NCBI GenBank assembly: GCA_050008495.1
Contig: JBEKMN010000043.1
Span: forward strand, 23,433-87,432
Reading direction: 5' to 3'
DNA length: 64,000 nucleotides
Source: CAVROP01 sp050008495
GTDB lineage: Bacteria > Acidobacteriota > Terriglobia > UBA7540
Shown here: positions 33,283 to 42,573 of the stretch, piece by piece
Numbering within the stretch: position 1 is the stretch's first letter
Layout: each line of letters begins with the position of its first letter
Position numbers and translations under genes: made by a program
The notes under the pieces: generated by a model
The model's input: only the letters and a program-made list of their open reading frames with translations
What the model was told of the DNA's origin: nothing
The model's database searches: none

Positions 33283-35826
33283 ATGCAGCGTAATCGCTAT
33301 CGATTTTCCAATCCAGGAAAGAGGCGATCGGCGCAACTCTTCGGCCGGCTGTTGCGTATTGGTTTGTTGTCCGGAGCAGTTCTAACCTCTCAACTACAGT
33401 CCGTGTGGCCCCAAGCAAGGGCCCAAGGCACGCCCGGTGAGCACACCTCCGCGGATGCTCAGCTATTCTTTCAGGAGGCTGAGCAGCATCTTCGCCAAGG
33501 CGATACGGAAAAGGCTATTGCCGCTGCCCGTGAAGGGCTGAAGAACGCACCCCAGGACGTTGCAGGGTGGAACCTCCTCGGGCTCGCTTACACTCAGCAA
33601 CAGGATTTGACGCAAGCCGTGGCCGCGTTCGAGCGGGCGCTGGCAATCGCTCCCCATTCCGCCAGGACCCATATCAATCTGGGGAACACTTGTTTTGCGA
33701 TGGGCAAGCTGGACCGTTCCGAGAACGAATTTCGCGCCGCCTTGCGCGACAAACCGCAGGATCGCGACGCGGCCTATAACCTGGGGATGGTGCTGCTCGC
33801 GCGGGGCGACGCGCAGCATGCGATTCCCGTTTTGCAACAAATCCGTCCGCCGGACGTCAGCACTCAAATCGCACTCGTCCAAGCATACTTCCAAGCACGT
33901 CGACGTGAAGAAGCTCTCGCACGGGCCCTCGCAGTGTCGGAGCAAGCGAAAAACGACGTCCGGCCGCACGTCTCGCTTGGGATACTCCTCGCTCGTGAAA
34001 GGGAGTACGACGCGGCAATCCATGAGCTGGAGTTGGCAGACTCGCTAAGCCCGCGGACCCCGGAAATCCTTCACAATCTTGGGCAGGCTTACTATCGGAC
34101 TAAGCGCTACGACAAAGCCGAAGAGGTTTTGAAGCGCGCCCTGTCGCTGAGTCCCAATTCGCCGGATACACTCTATGTCCTTGCCCAGGTTTACGCCGCC
34201 GAGCAAAAGGATGTGCAGGCGCTCGAACTTCTGACACGCGCGCGTCAGCTAGCCCCCGAAAACACCGACATCATCTTCCTGATCGGGCGGCTCAGCATGA
34301 TGCAGGCGTATTACGAGGACGCCATTCGGATCCTCGAGGAAGGTGTGAAGCTCGATCCACGCCGGCCAGACCTCCGGGCCGCCCTGGGAGAAAGCTACTT
34401 CAGTGCGGGGAAAGTTCCCAAGGCGACCGAGGAATTTGAGAAACTAATCGAGATTGATCCTTCCGCCTCATCCTATGCCTTCATGGGGCTCTGTTATCGC
34501 CACCTCAACAGGTTCGATGACGCCCGGAAATACTTTGAGGAAGGGTTGAAAAAGGACCCGCGCAACGGCGTGTGTCTGTATAATCTCGGATTTATTGAAA
34601 GCAAGCAGGGGAATTACCCGCAGGCGGAAAAGTTACTGGAAGAATCGTTGAGGTCCAGCCCTGACTATAGTGACGCGTATTATGAGCTGGGAAAGGTGAA
34701 GATCGCCGAAAGAAAGTACGACGAGGCCATTCCCTTGCTGCGAAAATGTGCTACCCTGGCGACAAAAAAGGCGCAGGTTTACTACAATCTCTCGAACGCT
34801 GAACGCCACACACACCAGGATGCTGCCGCGGTGCGGGACATGAAGGTGTTCCAGACCCTCTCCAAAGATGAGGCCAACGCACCTTATCCGTTTCAGCATT
34901 TCCTGGAAGCGTTGGACCAACGCGCGTCCCTGCCACCGAGACAAAAATCGGAAATCGACTTGCAGGAACTCTTGCGCATGGACGCCCGAAACCCTAACGA
35001 CCCCCGCACCCTTTATCTGTTGGTGGAAACCTACTTGAAACTCGGGCGCATTTCGGAGGCTCGCCAGAGAGCCTCTCAACTTGATGAGGCGAGCGGAAGA
35101 GACGTTCGAACGGAGTTGGGGGCTGGGACTCTTCTGGCTCGGTATGGATTGTTTTCCGACGCCCTCCAGCACTATCAGGCTGCGCTCCAGGCTGATCCTG
35201 CTTCGGATGACGCGAAATACAACCTCGCCAATGCGTATTTCCAGTTGCGGGATTATGGACACGCATTGGACGCTGTCTTGCTATGCTCGCGCGAGGGTCA
35301 GGAAGACGGAGCCACTCTATCCTTGCTGGGCGATATCTACTCGCATCTGGGGCGAACCTCGGAGGCGGCGAACGCATTCGAGAAGGCCATCGCCAAGAAC
35401 CCCGACAACGACCAGGGATACCTCTCCCTCGGCCTGGCCGAACTACGTGCGGGGGATACCGCAGCCGCTGGTCAGGCACTCCAGCGTGGCTTGCAGCAAG
35501 CTCCGAATTCAGGGCAAGTTCTTTGGGGACTGGGGGTACTGGCAGTCCTGGAAGGCGCGAACGATCGGGCTGAATCCTACCTGCGAAGGGCCTTGGACCT
35601 GATGCCTGAATGGCACGGCAGCTATGAAACGCTCGAAATGCTCTATGTTCAGACTGGTCAGGGCGAAAAGGCCCAAGATACACTCGAACTAGAAGCGCCA
35701 ATTTCCCCTGGCAAAGGACGAGTGCCCGTCGGCCCAGCGGAGTCTCAGAAATCGCACGTCCTTTCCGCGGAGGCGCGCCGTGAATTCCTTCAAAAGGCGC
35801 TCACACTCGCCGACGAGATGGAGTGA
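33283..35826 (+). CDS. Exported TPR-repeat protein
   Basis: 847 residues with a long charged N-region signal sequence (LLRIGLLSGAVLTSQLQSVWPQARAQ, cleavage near 48). The rest is ~18 tandem 34-residue TPRs, e.g. AWNLLGLAYTQQQDLTQAVAAFERALAIAP, THINLGNTCFAMGKLDRSENEFRAALRDKP, and VCLYNLGFIESKQGNYPQAEKLLEESLRSSP. TPRs bind partner proteins; such periplasmic TPR proteins often sit next to Oar-like receptors and secreted enzymes in Acidobacteriota. It has no enzymatic motif. It lies between the receptor and the GH31 gene, 92 bp before the latter. Confidence 0.88.
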   Translation: MQRNRYRFSNPGKRRSAQLFGRLLRIGLLSGAVLTSQLQSVWPQARAQGTPGEHTSADAQLFFQEAEQHLRQGDTEKAIAAAREGLKNAPQDVAGWNLLGLAYTQQQDLTQAVAAFERALAIAPHSARTHINLGNTCFAMGKLDRSENEFRAALRDKPQDRDAAYNLGMVLLARGDAQHAIPVLQQIRPPDVSTQIALVQAYFQARRREEALARALAVSEQAKNDVRPHVSLGILLAREREYDAAIHELELADSLSPRTPEILHNLGQAYYRTKRYDKAEEVLKRALSLSPNSPDTLYVLAQVYAAEQKDVQALELLTRARQLAPENTDIIFLIGRLSMMQAYYEDAIRILEEGVKLDPRRPDLRAALGESYFSAGKVPKATEEFEKLIEIDPSASSYAFMGLCYRHLNRFDDARKYFEEGLKKDPRNGVCLYNLGFIESKQGNYPQAEKLLEESLRSSPDYSDAYYELGKVKIAERKYDEAIPLLRKCATLATKKAQVYYNLSNAERHTHQDAAAVRDMKVFQTLSKDEANAPYPFQHFLEALDQRASLPPRQKSEIDLQELLRMDARNPNDPRTLYLLVETYLKLGRISEARQRASQLDEASGRDVRTELGAGTLLARYGLFSDALQHYQAALQADPASDDAKYNLANAYFQLRDYGHALDAVLLCSREGQEDGATLSLLGDIYSHLGRTSEAANAFEKAIAKNPDNDQGYLSLGLAELRAGDTAAAGQALQRGLQQAPNSGQVLWGLGVLAVLEGANDRAESYLRRALDLMPEWHGSYETLEMLYVQTGQGEKAQDTLELEAPISPGKGRVPVGPAESQKSHVLSAEARREFLQKALTLADEME

Positions 35827-35918
35827 TTGTGTTGCTCCGTAATCGATGTCTTTCCATCGGGACCGTGGTCGAGACTCTTGACACACTGAATCGGAGTTCC
35901 GTGGAGGTTAGCTAAACA

Positions 35919-38297
35919 ATGGACGCAAACGAGCGAGTTAGAGGATTCAAGCGCGGTCTCGCGTGCACCGTCGTGGTAATGGTCTTGGTCCTTGGCCAGG
36001 CGACCGGGTCCGCGCAGATGCCTGGACAGGCACTTCCCAATCTGCCGCAGATAACAGTAGAGCAGACCGAGTTCGGTCTTCGCGCAAATATCGCCCGGGA
36101 GATTGTGGACGTCACTGTCTGCCGGGATTCCGTGATCCATGTTGTGGCGTCGCCTGACGCTCCGTTGCCAGCGGAGCGTCCACGGCCCTGGATGCTGAAC
36201 CAGCAGGACGCCTGCCCCGGAGCCCCATTCCGCTTTGTGGAAAACGGCAGCGTAGCCACGATCGCCACATCGGAACTGAAGGTCGAGTTCTCCCTCCAAC
36301 GGGGAAACCTGACTTTTCAAACTGCGACCGGCGACCGGCTTTTGCAGGAAAACAATTCCGTCCCAAGAACCTACGAACCCACCGAGGCGAATGGCGAGAA
36401 GACCTACAGAATAACCGACCGGTTTTCCCTCGAAGCGATGGAGGCTGTGTACGGGCTTGGCCAGCACCAAAGCGGGATGTTCAACTATCGCGGCGCCACC
36501 GTTGAGCTGGCACAGGATAATACCGACGTGGCCATTCCGGTGATGCTTTCGACCAAAGGCTACGCGCTGATGTGGAGTACCGCAGCCTTTAGCTATGTCG
36601 ACAACCGTTTTCCTCTCGACCTGGAGTTGACCTCGATAGCCGGCAAGTCCGTGGATTACTACTTTATTTACGGTCCGGAGATGGACCAGATCATTCATCT
36701 CTACCGGTCGTTGACGGGCCATTCACCCCTCCTGCCGAAGTGGGCGTACGGCTTCTTCCAGTCGAAAGACCGGTACGTCTCGCTGGACGAGATTAGGCAG
36801 ATTGCCGGCAGGTATCGCGCGGAGCACATTCCGCTCGATGCCATGGTTCAGGACTGGTTCTGGTGGAAAGTGGAGGGCGATCCGGACTTCAATTCCAATT
36901 ACCACGACGTAAGTGCTGATCTGCAGGCGTTGAACCGGGAACACGTTCACGCCATGATCTCGGTTTGGGGGCTTTTCGATCCGCGTTCCGAGAATTACCG
37001 CATTATGACCGCGCATCAGTTCGATGTTCCTGGCGCGCATGTCTATGATGCCACCAACCCCGCGGCGCGAGACTTCTACTGGGACAATCTTGTAGGCAAG
37101 CTCTTCTCGATGGGCTGGGATGCGTTCTGGCTCGACAGCGCTGAGCCGGAAGAATACTGGCCGCACTTCGGCGACGCGATTCTCCGCAACAAAAGGGTGG
37201 CGATCGGCAATGGGGCCGAGTACACGAACGTCTTTCCACTGATGCACACGCTGGGCGTGCAGCAGCACTGGAAGGCAGCGAGCGAGCAGAAGAGGGTGTT
37301 TCTTCTGACGCGGTCGGCGTTTTTGGGCCAGCAGCGCGTAGGCGCAGCCGTCTGGTCCGGCGACGTGTACAGCACGTGGTGGGGGCTCTCGCACCAGGTC
37401 CCGGCGGGACTCAACTTCGCTCTGTCAGGGTACCCGTACTGGACTACCGATATCGGAGGATACTGGCCGGCATACAACGGCACCACGCAAGAACCCGACT
37501 ACCAGGATCTCTACGCCCGTTGGTTCGAGTTCGGGGCGTTCTGTCCGATATTCCGTACGCATGGTCATCGGCCGCAAAATGAGATATGGACCTATAAGGC
37601 GGTCGAGCCCATCCTCATTCAGTACGACAAGCTGCGCTACCGGCTGATGCCTTACATTTATTCGCTGGCATGGAAAGTGGCCAGCGACGACTACACGATC
37701 CAGCGGCCGCTGGTGATGGACTGGCGCACCGATCCCAGAACCTGGAATGTCGGTGACCAGTTCATGTTCGGCCCTGCGCTGATGGTCGCGCCGGTCTTGG
37801 CGCAGGGAGCGTTGGCTCGGAGGGTGTATCTGCCCGAGGCGCACGTCTGGTACAACTTCTGGACCGGAGATTCGGTTCAAGGCGGACATGAGATTGAGGC
37901 AGACGCACCTTTGAACCGCCTGCCGCTCTACGTGCGCGCCGGATCAATTCTCCCCATGGGGCCTGAGATCGAGTACGCGACCGAGGATCCAGACAGCCCG
38001 ATCGAGCTCAGAATCTACCGTGGCGCCCCCGGTTCCTTCGATCTGTACGAAGACTCCGGCGACAGCTACGATTATGAAAAAGGCATACACTCCATCATTC
38101 CTCTTAGCTGGAATGAGCAGACGGAAGTGTTGACAATCGGCACTCGTCAGGGCTCGTTCCCAGGGATGGTCGGCACGCGGCAGTTTCGGGTTGTGCTGGT
38201 TGGAAACGGACACGGAGTGGGTGAGGCGGTTTCGGCACGCGAAGACCGGCAGGTCACGTATGACGGCAGGGAAGTGCGGGTGACTCTGCATCAGTGA
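35919..38297 (+). CDS. Exported GH31 alpha-xylosidase/alpha-glucosidase
   Basis: 792 residues, with a signal peptide (GLACTVVVMVLVLGQATGSAQ). N-terminal beta-sandwich (about 40-260; VYGLGQHQSGMFNYRG is the substrate loop), then the TIM barrel. Nucleophile Asp406 in FWLDSAEPEEYW (the WxDxxEP motif) and acid/base Asp482 in WSGDVYSTWW. A C-terminal beta domain follows (LPLYVRAGSILPMGPEIEY). The AEP motif and FRTHGHRPQNEIW resemble alpha-xylosidases acting on xyloglucan oligosaccharides more than starch enzymes, though a glucosidase cannot be excluded. Works in the periplasm or on the outside. Its likely partners are the GH42, GH3 and TonB receptor. Confidence 0.9.
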   Translation: MDANERVRGFKRGLACTVVVMVLVLGQATGSAQMPGQALPNLPQITVEQTEFGLRANIAREIVDVTVCRDSVIHVVASPDAPLPAERPRPWMLNQQDACPGAPFRFVENGSVATIATSELKVEFSLQRGNLTFQTATGDRLLQENNSVPRTYEPTEANGEKTYRITDRFSLEAMEAVYGLGQHQSGMFNYRGATVELAQDNTDVAIPVMLSTKGYALMWSTAAFSYVDNRFPLDLELTSIAGKSVDYYFIYGPEMDQIIHLYRSLTGHSPLLPKWAYGFFQSKDRYVSLDEIRQIAGRYRAEHIPLDAMVQDWFWWKVEGDPDFNSNYHDVSADLQALNREHVHAMISVWGLFDPRSENYRIMTAHQFDVPGAHVYDATNPAARDFYWDNLVGKLFSMGWDAFWLDSAEPEEYWPHFGDAILRNKRVAIGNGAEYTNVFPLMHTLGVQQHWKAASEQKRVFLLTRSAFLGQQRVGAAVWSGDVYSTWWGLSHQVPAGLNFALSGYPYWTTDIGGYWPAYNGTTQEPDYQDLYARWFEFGAFCPIFRTHGHRPQNEIWTYKAVEPILIQYDKLRYRLMPYIYSLAWKVASDDYTIQRPLVMDWRTDPRTWNVGDQFMFGPALMVAPVLAQGALARRVYLPEAHVWYNFWTGDSVQGGHEIEADAPLNRLPLYVRAGSILPMGPEIEYATEDPDSPIELRIYRGAPGSFDLYEDSGDSYDYEKGIHSIIPLSWNEQTEVLTIGTRQGSFPGMVGTRQFRVVLVGNGHGVGEAVSAREDRQVTYDGREVRVTLHQ

Positions 38298-38366
38298 ACC
38301 GGCTCCGCGCCTTGACGCAGGACCGATTTTCCAGAGCAGCATGCCCGTTGGGCTACACGGTGATAG

Positions 38367-40973
38367 TCAACGCGCGAGTGTCCCCTGAAGGCGGATGTCG
38401 CGGCAGGAGGCGCCCACGAAAACCTTCCGGCTTCCACGGGCGGTTGCCCACCCGTGCGTATCCGCCGACCAGTAAGACAGTTGCCTGAGATCGACGTGGA
38501 ACGTTACGCTGGCGGCACGGCCCGGCGCGAGTTCGATGCGACGGAAGCCAACGAGAGACCTTGAAGCCATCGGGGCGGGAGGATTCTCGACAGGCCCCAC
38601 GTACGCTTGTGGGACCTCCGCGCCCGCCCTCGAGCCGGTATTGCGAACCGTGAATATCACATCGAAGCCGTTCACGACTTGCCTCACGGCGAGCCCGGAG
38701 TATTCGAAATGCGTGTAGGATAGCCCGTGCCCGAACGGGAACAGCGGCTCGATCTGTTGTTGGTCGTACCATCGGTAGCCCACCGCGATGCCTTCGGAAT
38801 AAGTCACCGGGGGCGCAACCGGGATCGTTCCGCCCCGAGCGGGCGGCTGCCGGGGCGGCCCGAGACGTTCCGGATGTCCGGCCGCGCGCGCCGGGGTGTC
38901 CTCGAGTTTCGCGGTGAAGGTGACCGGCAGCCTGCCGGCGGGGTTCGCACGTCCGAGGGCAAGATCCGCCGTGGCCCAACCTCCTTCCTGGCCGGGGTAC
39001 CACATTTCGAGGATGGCGAGTACCTTGTCCCTCCAGGGCATCGCAACCGGGCCGCCGGTATTCAGAATGACGACCGTCCTCGGGTTCGCCGCCGCGACCT
39101 TCTCGATCAGGTCGTCCTGATTCTCGGGTAACGAAAACGAGCCTCCCATCCCGCTCCAAACAGATACCACGGTTGTCCTCGCGGTCTTCGCCACGACGAC
39201 GGCGGCGTCAATGCCCGCCCGGCGGAACTGCGGCGTGATCCAGGAGAAGCGGATGCTCAGGGGCCCTTGACCGATGGAGTTCGCGGTGAAGGCGATCTGG
39301 TGGGGGCCGGCGGTCAGTCGGATCGTTCCAATGCCGTTGTCCCGTTCGTCAGTCGTGGGGAGCAAGCTGGACCACTTCTTGGTTACCATGCCGCTCCCAC
39401 CGAAGCCCGGGCCGCCGGTCCTTGCGACCAGGCGGCCATCGATGGCCACCGTCCCTCCGCCTTCGGACCCGCCCGTCAAGGCCGGCTGCACCATGAGCGT
39501 GTAATCCCCAGCCTCGGGAGCGGCGAGTACTCCCGTCCACGAATAGTCCGCGCCGGAGGCGAGCGCCGATGGGCCTTGGAAATCCACCGTCTGGTCAACC
39601 TGGGCCGGTCCGGATTCCTCCGCGCTACACTGGCGCAGCAACCCCGGCCGCCCGGCGTGAGAGAGCGCGGAGCCCGGGATTACAACGCCGGTCAGGTCGA
39701 CGCCCACAGAGTAGGCGATTTTGGCTCGCGGCGAGAGCCGCCGAAGAGCGTCAAGCGGCGATACCAGGCGGTCTTCAAAACCGTAGGCGCGCTCGCCCAG
39801 AAACCCAGCGGCAAGCTGACCGGCGGTGGGGCCGATCAGGGCGAGTGACGCCAAATCTTCGGCGGTCAACGGTAGCGTGCCTGCGTCGTTCTTGAGCAGC
39901 ACGGCGCCCTCCGTGGCGATGCGGCGCACGAGCTTCGCATGTGCTTCGACGTCGATCGCTCGCGGCCGTGCGGGTGGCTTCCCGTCGAGAAGATGGAAGC
40001 GATCCATCTGCACCAGGATGCGCGCCAGCGCCTGGTCGATGGCCGAAACCGGAATCGCGCCGGTCTCGACGGCGGCTTTCAGCGCATCGGTGAACTGAGG
40101 CCCGCCTCGGCGCCCGGCGATCTCGCGGCCGGGCATTTCCAAATCCAGACCTTGAGTGATTGCCTGCGGGCTGTGCACCGCGCCCCAGTCTGAGGTCACG
40201 AACCCCGCGAAGCCCCAAGCTCCCCGCAGGATGCCGTTGAGCAGATCGGCGTTCTCGCACGCCCAGGGGCCGTTGATCCGGTTGTACGAGCACATCACCG
40301 ACGCCACGCCGGCTTCCACCGCGGCCTGGAAAGCAGGCAGGTAGATTTCGTGCAGCGTCCGCTCGTCGATCGAGGGGTTGTCGGAACCGTTGTAACCGGC
40401 CAGATGCTTCACCTGAGCCATGATGCCCTGACTCTGGATGCCCGCGATCTCGGACGAGGCCAAGCGAGCGGAGAGATAAGAATCTTCGCTCAGGGACGTA
40501 TGGTTGCGGCGGAACAGAGGGTCGCGAACGATGTTGACTTGAGGGGCTAACAGGACCTGCTGCCCGAGCGCCCTGGCCTCGCTGCCCAGGATGGCGCCGT
40601 AGAGGCGCGCGGACTCGACGCTAAACGTCGCAGCCAGCGCCACGGGTGCAGGCAGGCCGGTGGATTCTCGATTCACGTTTATGCCGCCGGGTCCGTCGGC
40701 AAAGCGAAGCGGCGGAATGCCCAGGCGCGGCAACCCAGGCCAGTAGCCCGCCTCTCCCAGCTCCTCGGGATCGCGCGCGCCATGCACGAGCGCCAGCTTT
40801 TCTTCCAGGGTCATGCAGCGGAGGAGGGACTGAACCTTCTGATTCGAAGGCTTTTCGGCGGCGAGGAGAGTGGCTGCGAAAACAACTAACAAAGCAAATA
40901 GTGCGAGGGATGCCAAAGCACGGCGCAGTAGAAGGTGTGAAAGAATTCGAAAGTTGTCGTGGTGAGTGTTCAT
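38367..40973 (-). CDS. Exported GH3 beta-glucosidase with a PA14 insert
   Basis: 868 residues from the ATG at 40973, chosen since the signal peptide (LLLRRALASLALFALLVVFAATLLAAE) follows directly; the open frame upstream runs through a REP hairpin. GH3 N-domain: LPRLGIPPLRFADGPGG, VKHLAGYNGSDNPSIDERTLHEIYLPAF, and nucleophile Asp262 in GFVTSDWGAVHS. GH3 C-domain: AVLLKNDAGTLPLT. A PA14-like domain is inserted (ASGADYSWTGVLAAPEAGDYTLMVQ). The fibronectin-like C-terminus begins after FPFGHGLSYTHFEY. It removes non-reducing beta-glucose. It converges with the GH31 gene. Confidence 0.92.
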   Translation of the reverse strand: MNTHHDNFRILSHLLLRRALASLALFALLVVFAATLLAAEKPSNQKVQSLLRCMTLEEKLALVHGARDPEELGEAGYWPGLPRLGIPPLRFADGPGGINVNRESTGLPAPVALAATFSVESARLYGAILGSEARALGQQVLLAPQVNIVRDPLFRRNHTSLSEDSYLSARLASSEIAGIQSQGIMAQVKHLAGYNGSDNPSIDERTLHEIYLPAFQAAVEAGVASVMCSYNRINGPWACENADLLNGILRGAWGFAGFVTSDWGAVHSPQAITQGLDLEMPGREIAGRRGGPQFTDALKAAVETGAIPVSAIDQALARILVQMDRFHLLDGKPPARPRAIDVEAHAKLVRRIATEGAVLLKNDAGTLPLTAEDLASLALIGPTAGQLAAGFLGERAYGFEDRLVSPLDALRRLSPRAKIAYSVGVDLTGVVIPGSALSHAGRPGLLRQCSAEESGPAQVDQTVDFQGPSALASGADYSWTGVLAAPEAGDYTLMVQPALTGGSEGGGTVAIDGRLVARTGGPGFGGSGMVTKKWSSLLPTTDERDNGIGTIRLTAGPHQIAFTANSIGQGPLSIRFSWITPQFRRAGIDAAVVVAKTARTTVVSVWSGMGGSFSLPENQDDLIEKVAAANPRTVVILNTGGPVAMPWRDKVLAILEMWYPGQEGGWATADLALGRANPAGRLPVTFTAKLEDTPARAAGHPERLGPPRQPPARGGTIPVAPPVTYSEGIAVGYRWYDQQQIEPLFPFGHGLSYTHFEYSGLAVRQVVNGFDVIFTVRNTGSRAGAEVPQAYVGPVENPPAPMASRSLVGFRRIELAPGRAASVTFHVDLRQLSYWSADTHGWATARGSRKVFVGASCRDIRLQGTLAR

Positions 40974-41014
40974 GGGCCTACGACCCACCCGTAGACATGA
41001 AAGTCTCAAACCCT

Positions 41015-41074
41015 GTCGTCCCCGCGCAAGCGGGGACCCACATCCGATGGATTCCCGCTTTCGCGGGAATGACG
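41015..41074. repeat. REP-like double hairpin upstream of the GH3 gene
   Basis: Two stem-loops: GTCCCCGC-GCAA-GCGGGGAC (41018-41037) and ATTCCCGC-TTTC-GCGGGAAT (41051-41070). This is a widespread intergenic repeat in many bacteria. It lies between the DUF2911 gene and the GH3 start, so it falls in their shared transcript if co-transcribed. Confidence 0.88.
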
Positions 41075-41091
41075 TGACTTTCGAAGGAGCA

Positions 41092-41571
41092 CTACCATTG
41101 CGAGTCGTTGGCGCCCCGGTCGAGACGGAAGGATGTGGAAGCTGCCTTGTCGCTGCATACCACTTGCATCTCGGCCGCAATAGGCGCGATCTTCGAAAGC
41201 GTGATCTTGCAGGCCGCCACGGGAGCAGGAGGCCTGATCATGAGCATCGGCACGCGCCCCAGGTCTTGCTTCGGATCGTAGGTCGCTACCTGCGGGCCGG
41301 TCGCCTTATTGACGGCGAGTTGCCACTGAGGGCCATCCGTTAAAACGTAGAACGTGTAGAGGCCCTTTGGAACGTTGAAGCCCTTGAACGCCAGATCGGC
41401 CGAGGTATGAAAGCTGCCCGCGATGCGGTGGTTGGCCGCGGGCGCGGTGTAATTAACGGTGATCGTCGTGCCGTCGAGCGTCGCGGAGGCCATCTGTTGC
41501 CCATAAGCAGCCGCACTCAAGCCGAGCAGCACGCCCGCACAGGCGGCAATGTACTTCTGCATCGTGTTCAT
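41092..41571 (-). CDS. Exported DUF2911 family protein
   Basis: 159 residues from the ATG at 41571 with GGGAG upstream (41586 is an alternative). A signal peptide ends at AAYGQ. The DUF2911 pattern is ASATLDGTTITVNYTAP, TSADLAFKGFNVPKGLYTFYVLTDGPQWQLAVNKATG, and TYDPKQDLGRVPM: a beta-sandwich of unknown role. Upstream of GH3 and on the same strand, and 76 bp downstream of the sugar isomerase gene, so the five genes from 44767 down to 38367 might form one transcript. Confidence 0.87.
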   Translation of the reverse strand: MNTMQKYIAACAGVLLGLSAAAYGQQMASATLDGTTITVNYTAPAANHRIAGSFHTSADLAFKGFNVPKGLYTFYVLTDGPQWQLAVNKATGPQVATYDPKQDLGRVPMLMIRPPAPVAACKITLSKIAPIAAEMQVVCSDKAASTSFRLDRGANDSQW

Positions 41572-41647
41572 CGTTTTGTCTCCCATTCAGATTACCAAAA
41601 CCGGAGGTAGCGCCAGTGACCGCCCGGCCTCCCATGGGCGCTACCCG

Positions 41648-42550
41648 CTAGATGTCACGGAGATACTCGTCCAGAATGCTTTGCACCGCCTTGTAGGGAT
41701 CGCGGCCATTAGCTTCAGGGACGGCTTCGATCGAAAACAGCCCTTTGTATCCGACCTCCTTCGAAATCCGGATCACCTCGGCCTCGTTCCACCGTTTCGG
41801 GTTGTACTGTAAATGGCTGCTGCCGGACGACAAGGGATACAGCGCGCGCAATCCCGGCCACCGCGCCTGGTTGTCCGGGAATCCGCCGGGGTCGGGATTG
41901 GCCCAAATACCGGCGGCCTTGATCACTTCGTACTCGTCACGCCAATCTGCCGGTGCTGCGCCTGCGGCCGCACGGCCGCCTTCTCCCGGGGGATCGTCTC
42001 GGTTCTCAATCGTCACCCAGACCTTCCTGGTTTTGGCGTAGGCGTTAATCTTCTTCAAGGTGTCGATCGCGGTCTGACGCACCTCAGGCGCAAGCGTGCC
42101 CTGGTTCAGCATCACCCGCGGACAGCCGAGGGTCACCGCATGGTCGATCCATCGCTTCGTCAAGTCAATCGTCTCCACCCGCAGCACAGGATCCGGAGAC
42201 GAAATGTTCAGCTCGCCCAGCTCCAGGACGAGTTGCGTCATCTGCGATTTGGCTTGCTTCAGCCGGTTCTTAAACTCCTCAAGGTAGTCGGGCTCGGTGG
42301 AACGAAAGTAAGCGTGCTGGATTTCCACATGATGGACGCCGAAGCGTTGGGCGATTATGGCGGGAAAATCCAGGACGTCGATGGTGCGACGCGGATCGTC
42401 CGCATGCACACCCCACTTGACGATAGAGTCAAAACTGTAACTCATTACCGCGATGCGATCCAATTTGGCTTGATCTGTGGGGTGCCCCCACGCTCTGGCC
42501 GCACTGACCGCCACCGCTGAACTGATAAGAAACTCCCGACGGTTGACCAT
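41648..42550 (-). CDS. Tat-exported sugar phosphate isomerase/epimerase-like protein
   Basis: 300 residues from an ATG with AGGAGG seven bases upstream. A Tat-like signal (MVNRREFLISSAVAVSAARA) is followed by a xylose-isomerase-like TIM barrel: AVMSYSFDSIV, GVHHVEIQHAYFR, LVLELGELNISS, GCPRVMLNQGT, VWVTIENRDDP, GLFSIEAVPEANGRDP. The Glu/Asp/His metal ligands of this superfamily match partly (Glu in VTIEN and FSIEA). Likely a periplasmic sugar epimerase or isomerase. Third in the operon after the Gfo/Idh/MocA and the aldolase-like gene. Confidence 0.82.
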   Translation of the reverse strand: MVNRREFLISSAVAVSAARAWGHPTDQAKLDRIAVMSYSFDSIVKWGVHADDPRRTIDVLDFPAIIAQRFGVHHVEIQHAYFRSTEPDYLEEFKNRLKQAKSQMTQLVLELGELNISSPDPVLRVETIDLTKRWIDHAVTLGCPRVMLNQGTLAPEVRQTAIDTLKKINAYAKTRKVWVTIENRDDPPGEGGRAAAGAAPADWRDEYEVIKAAGIWANPDPGGFPDNQARWPGLRALYPLSSGSSHLQYNPKRWNEAEVIRISKEVGYKGLFSIEAVPEANGRDPYKAVQSILDEYLRDI

Positions 42551-42573
42551 ATGGTACCTCCTATAGTGCGCCT

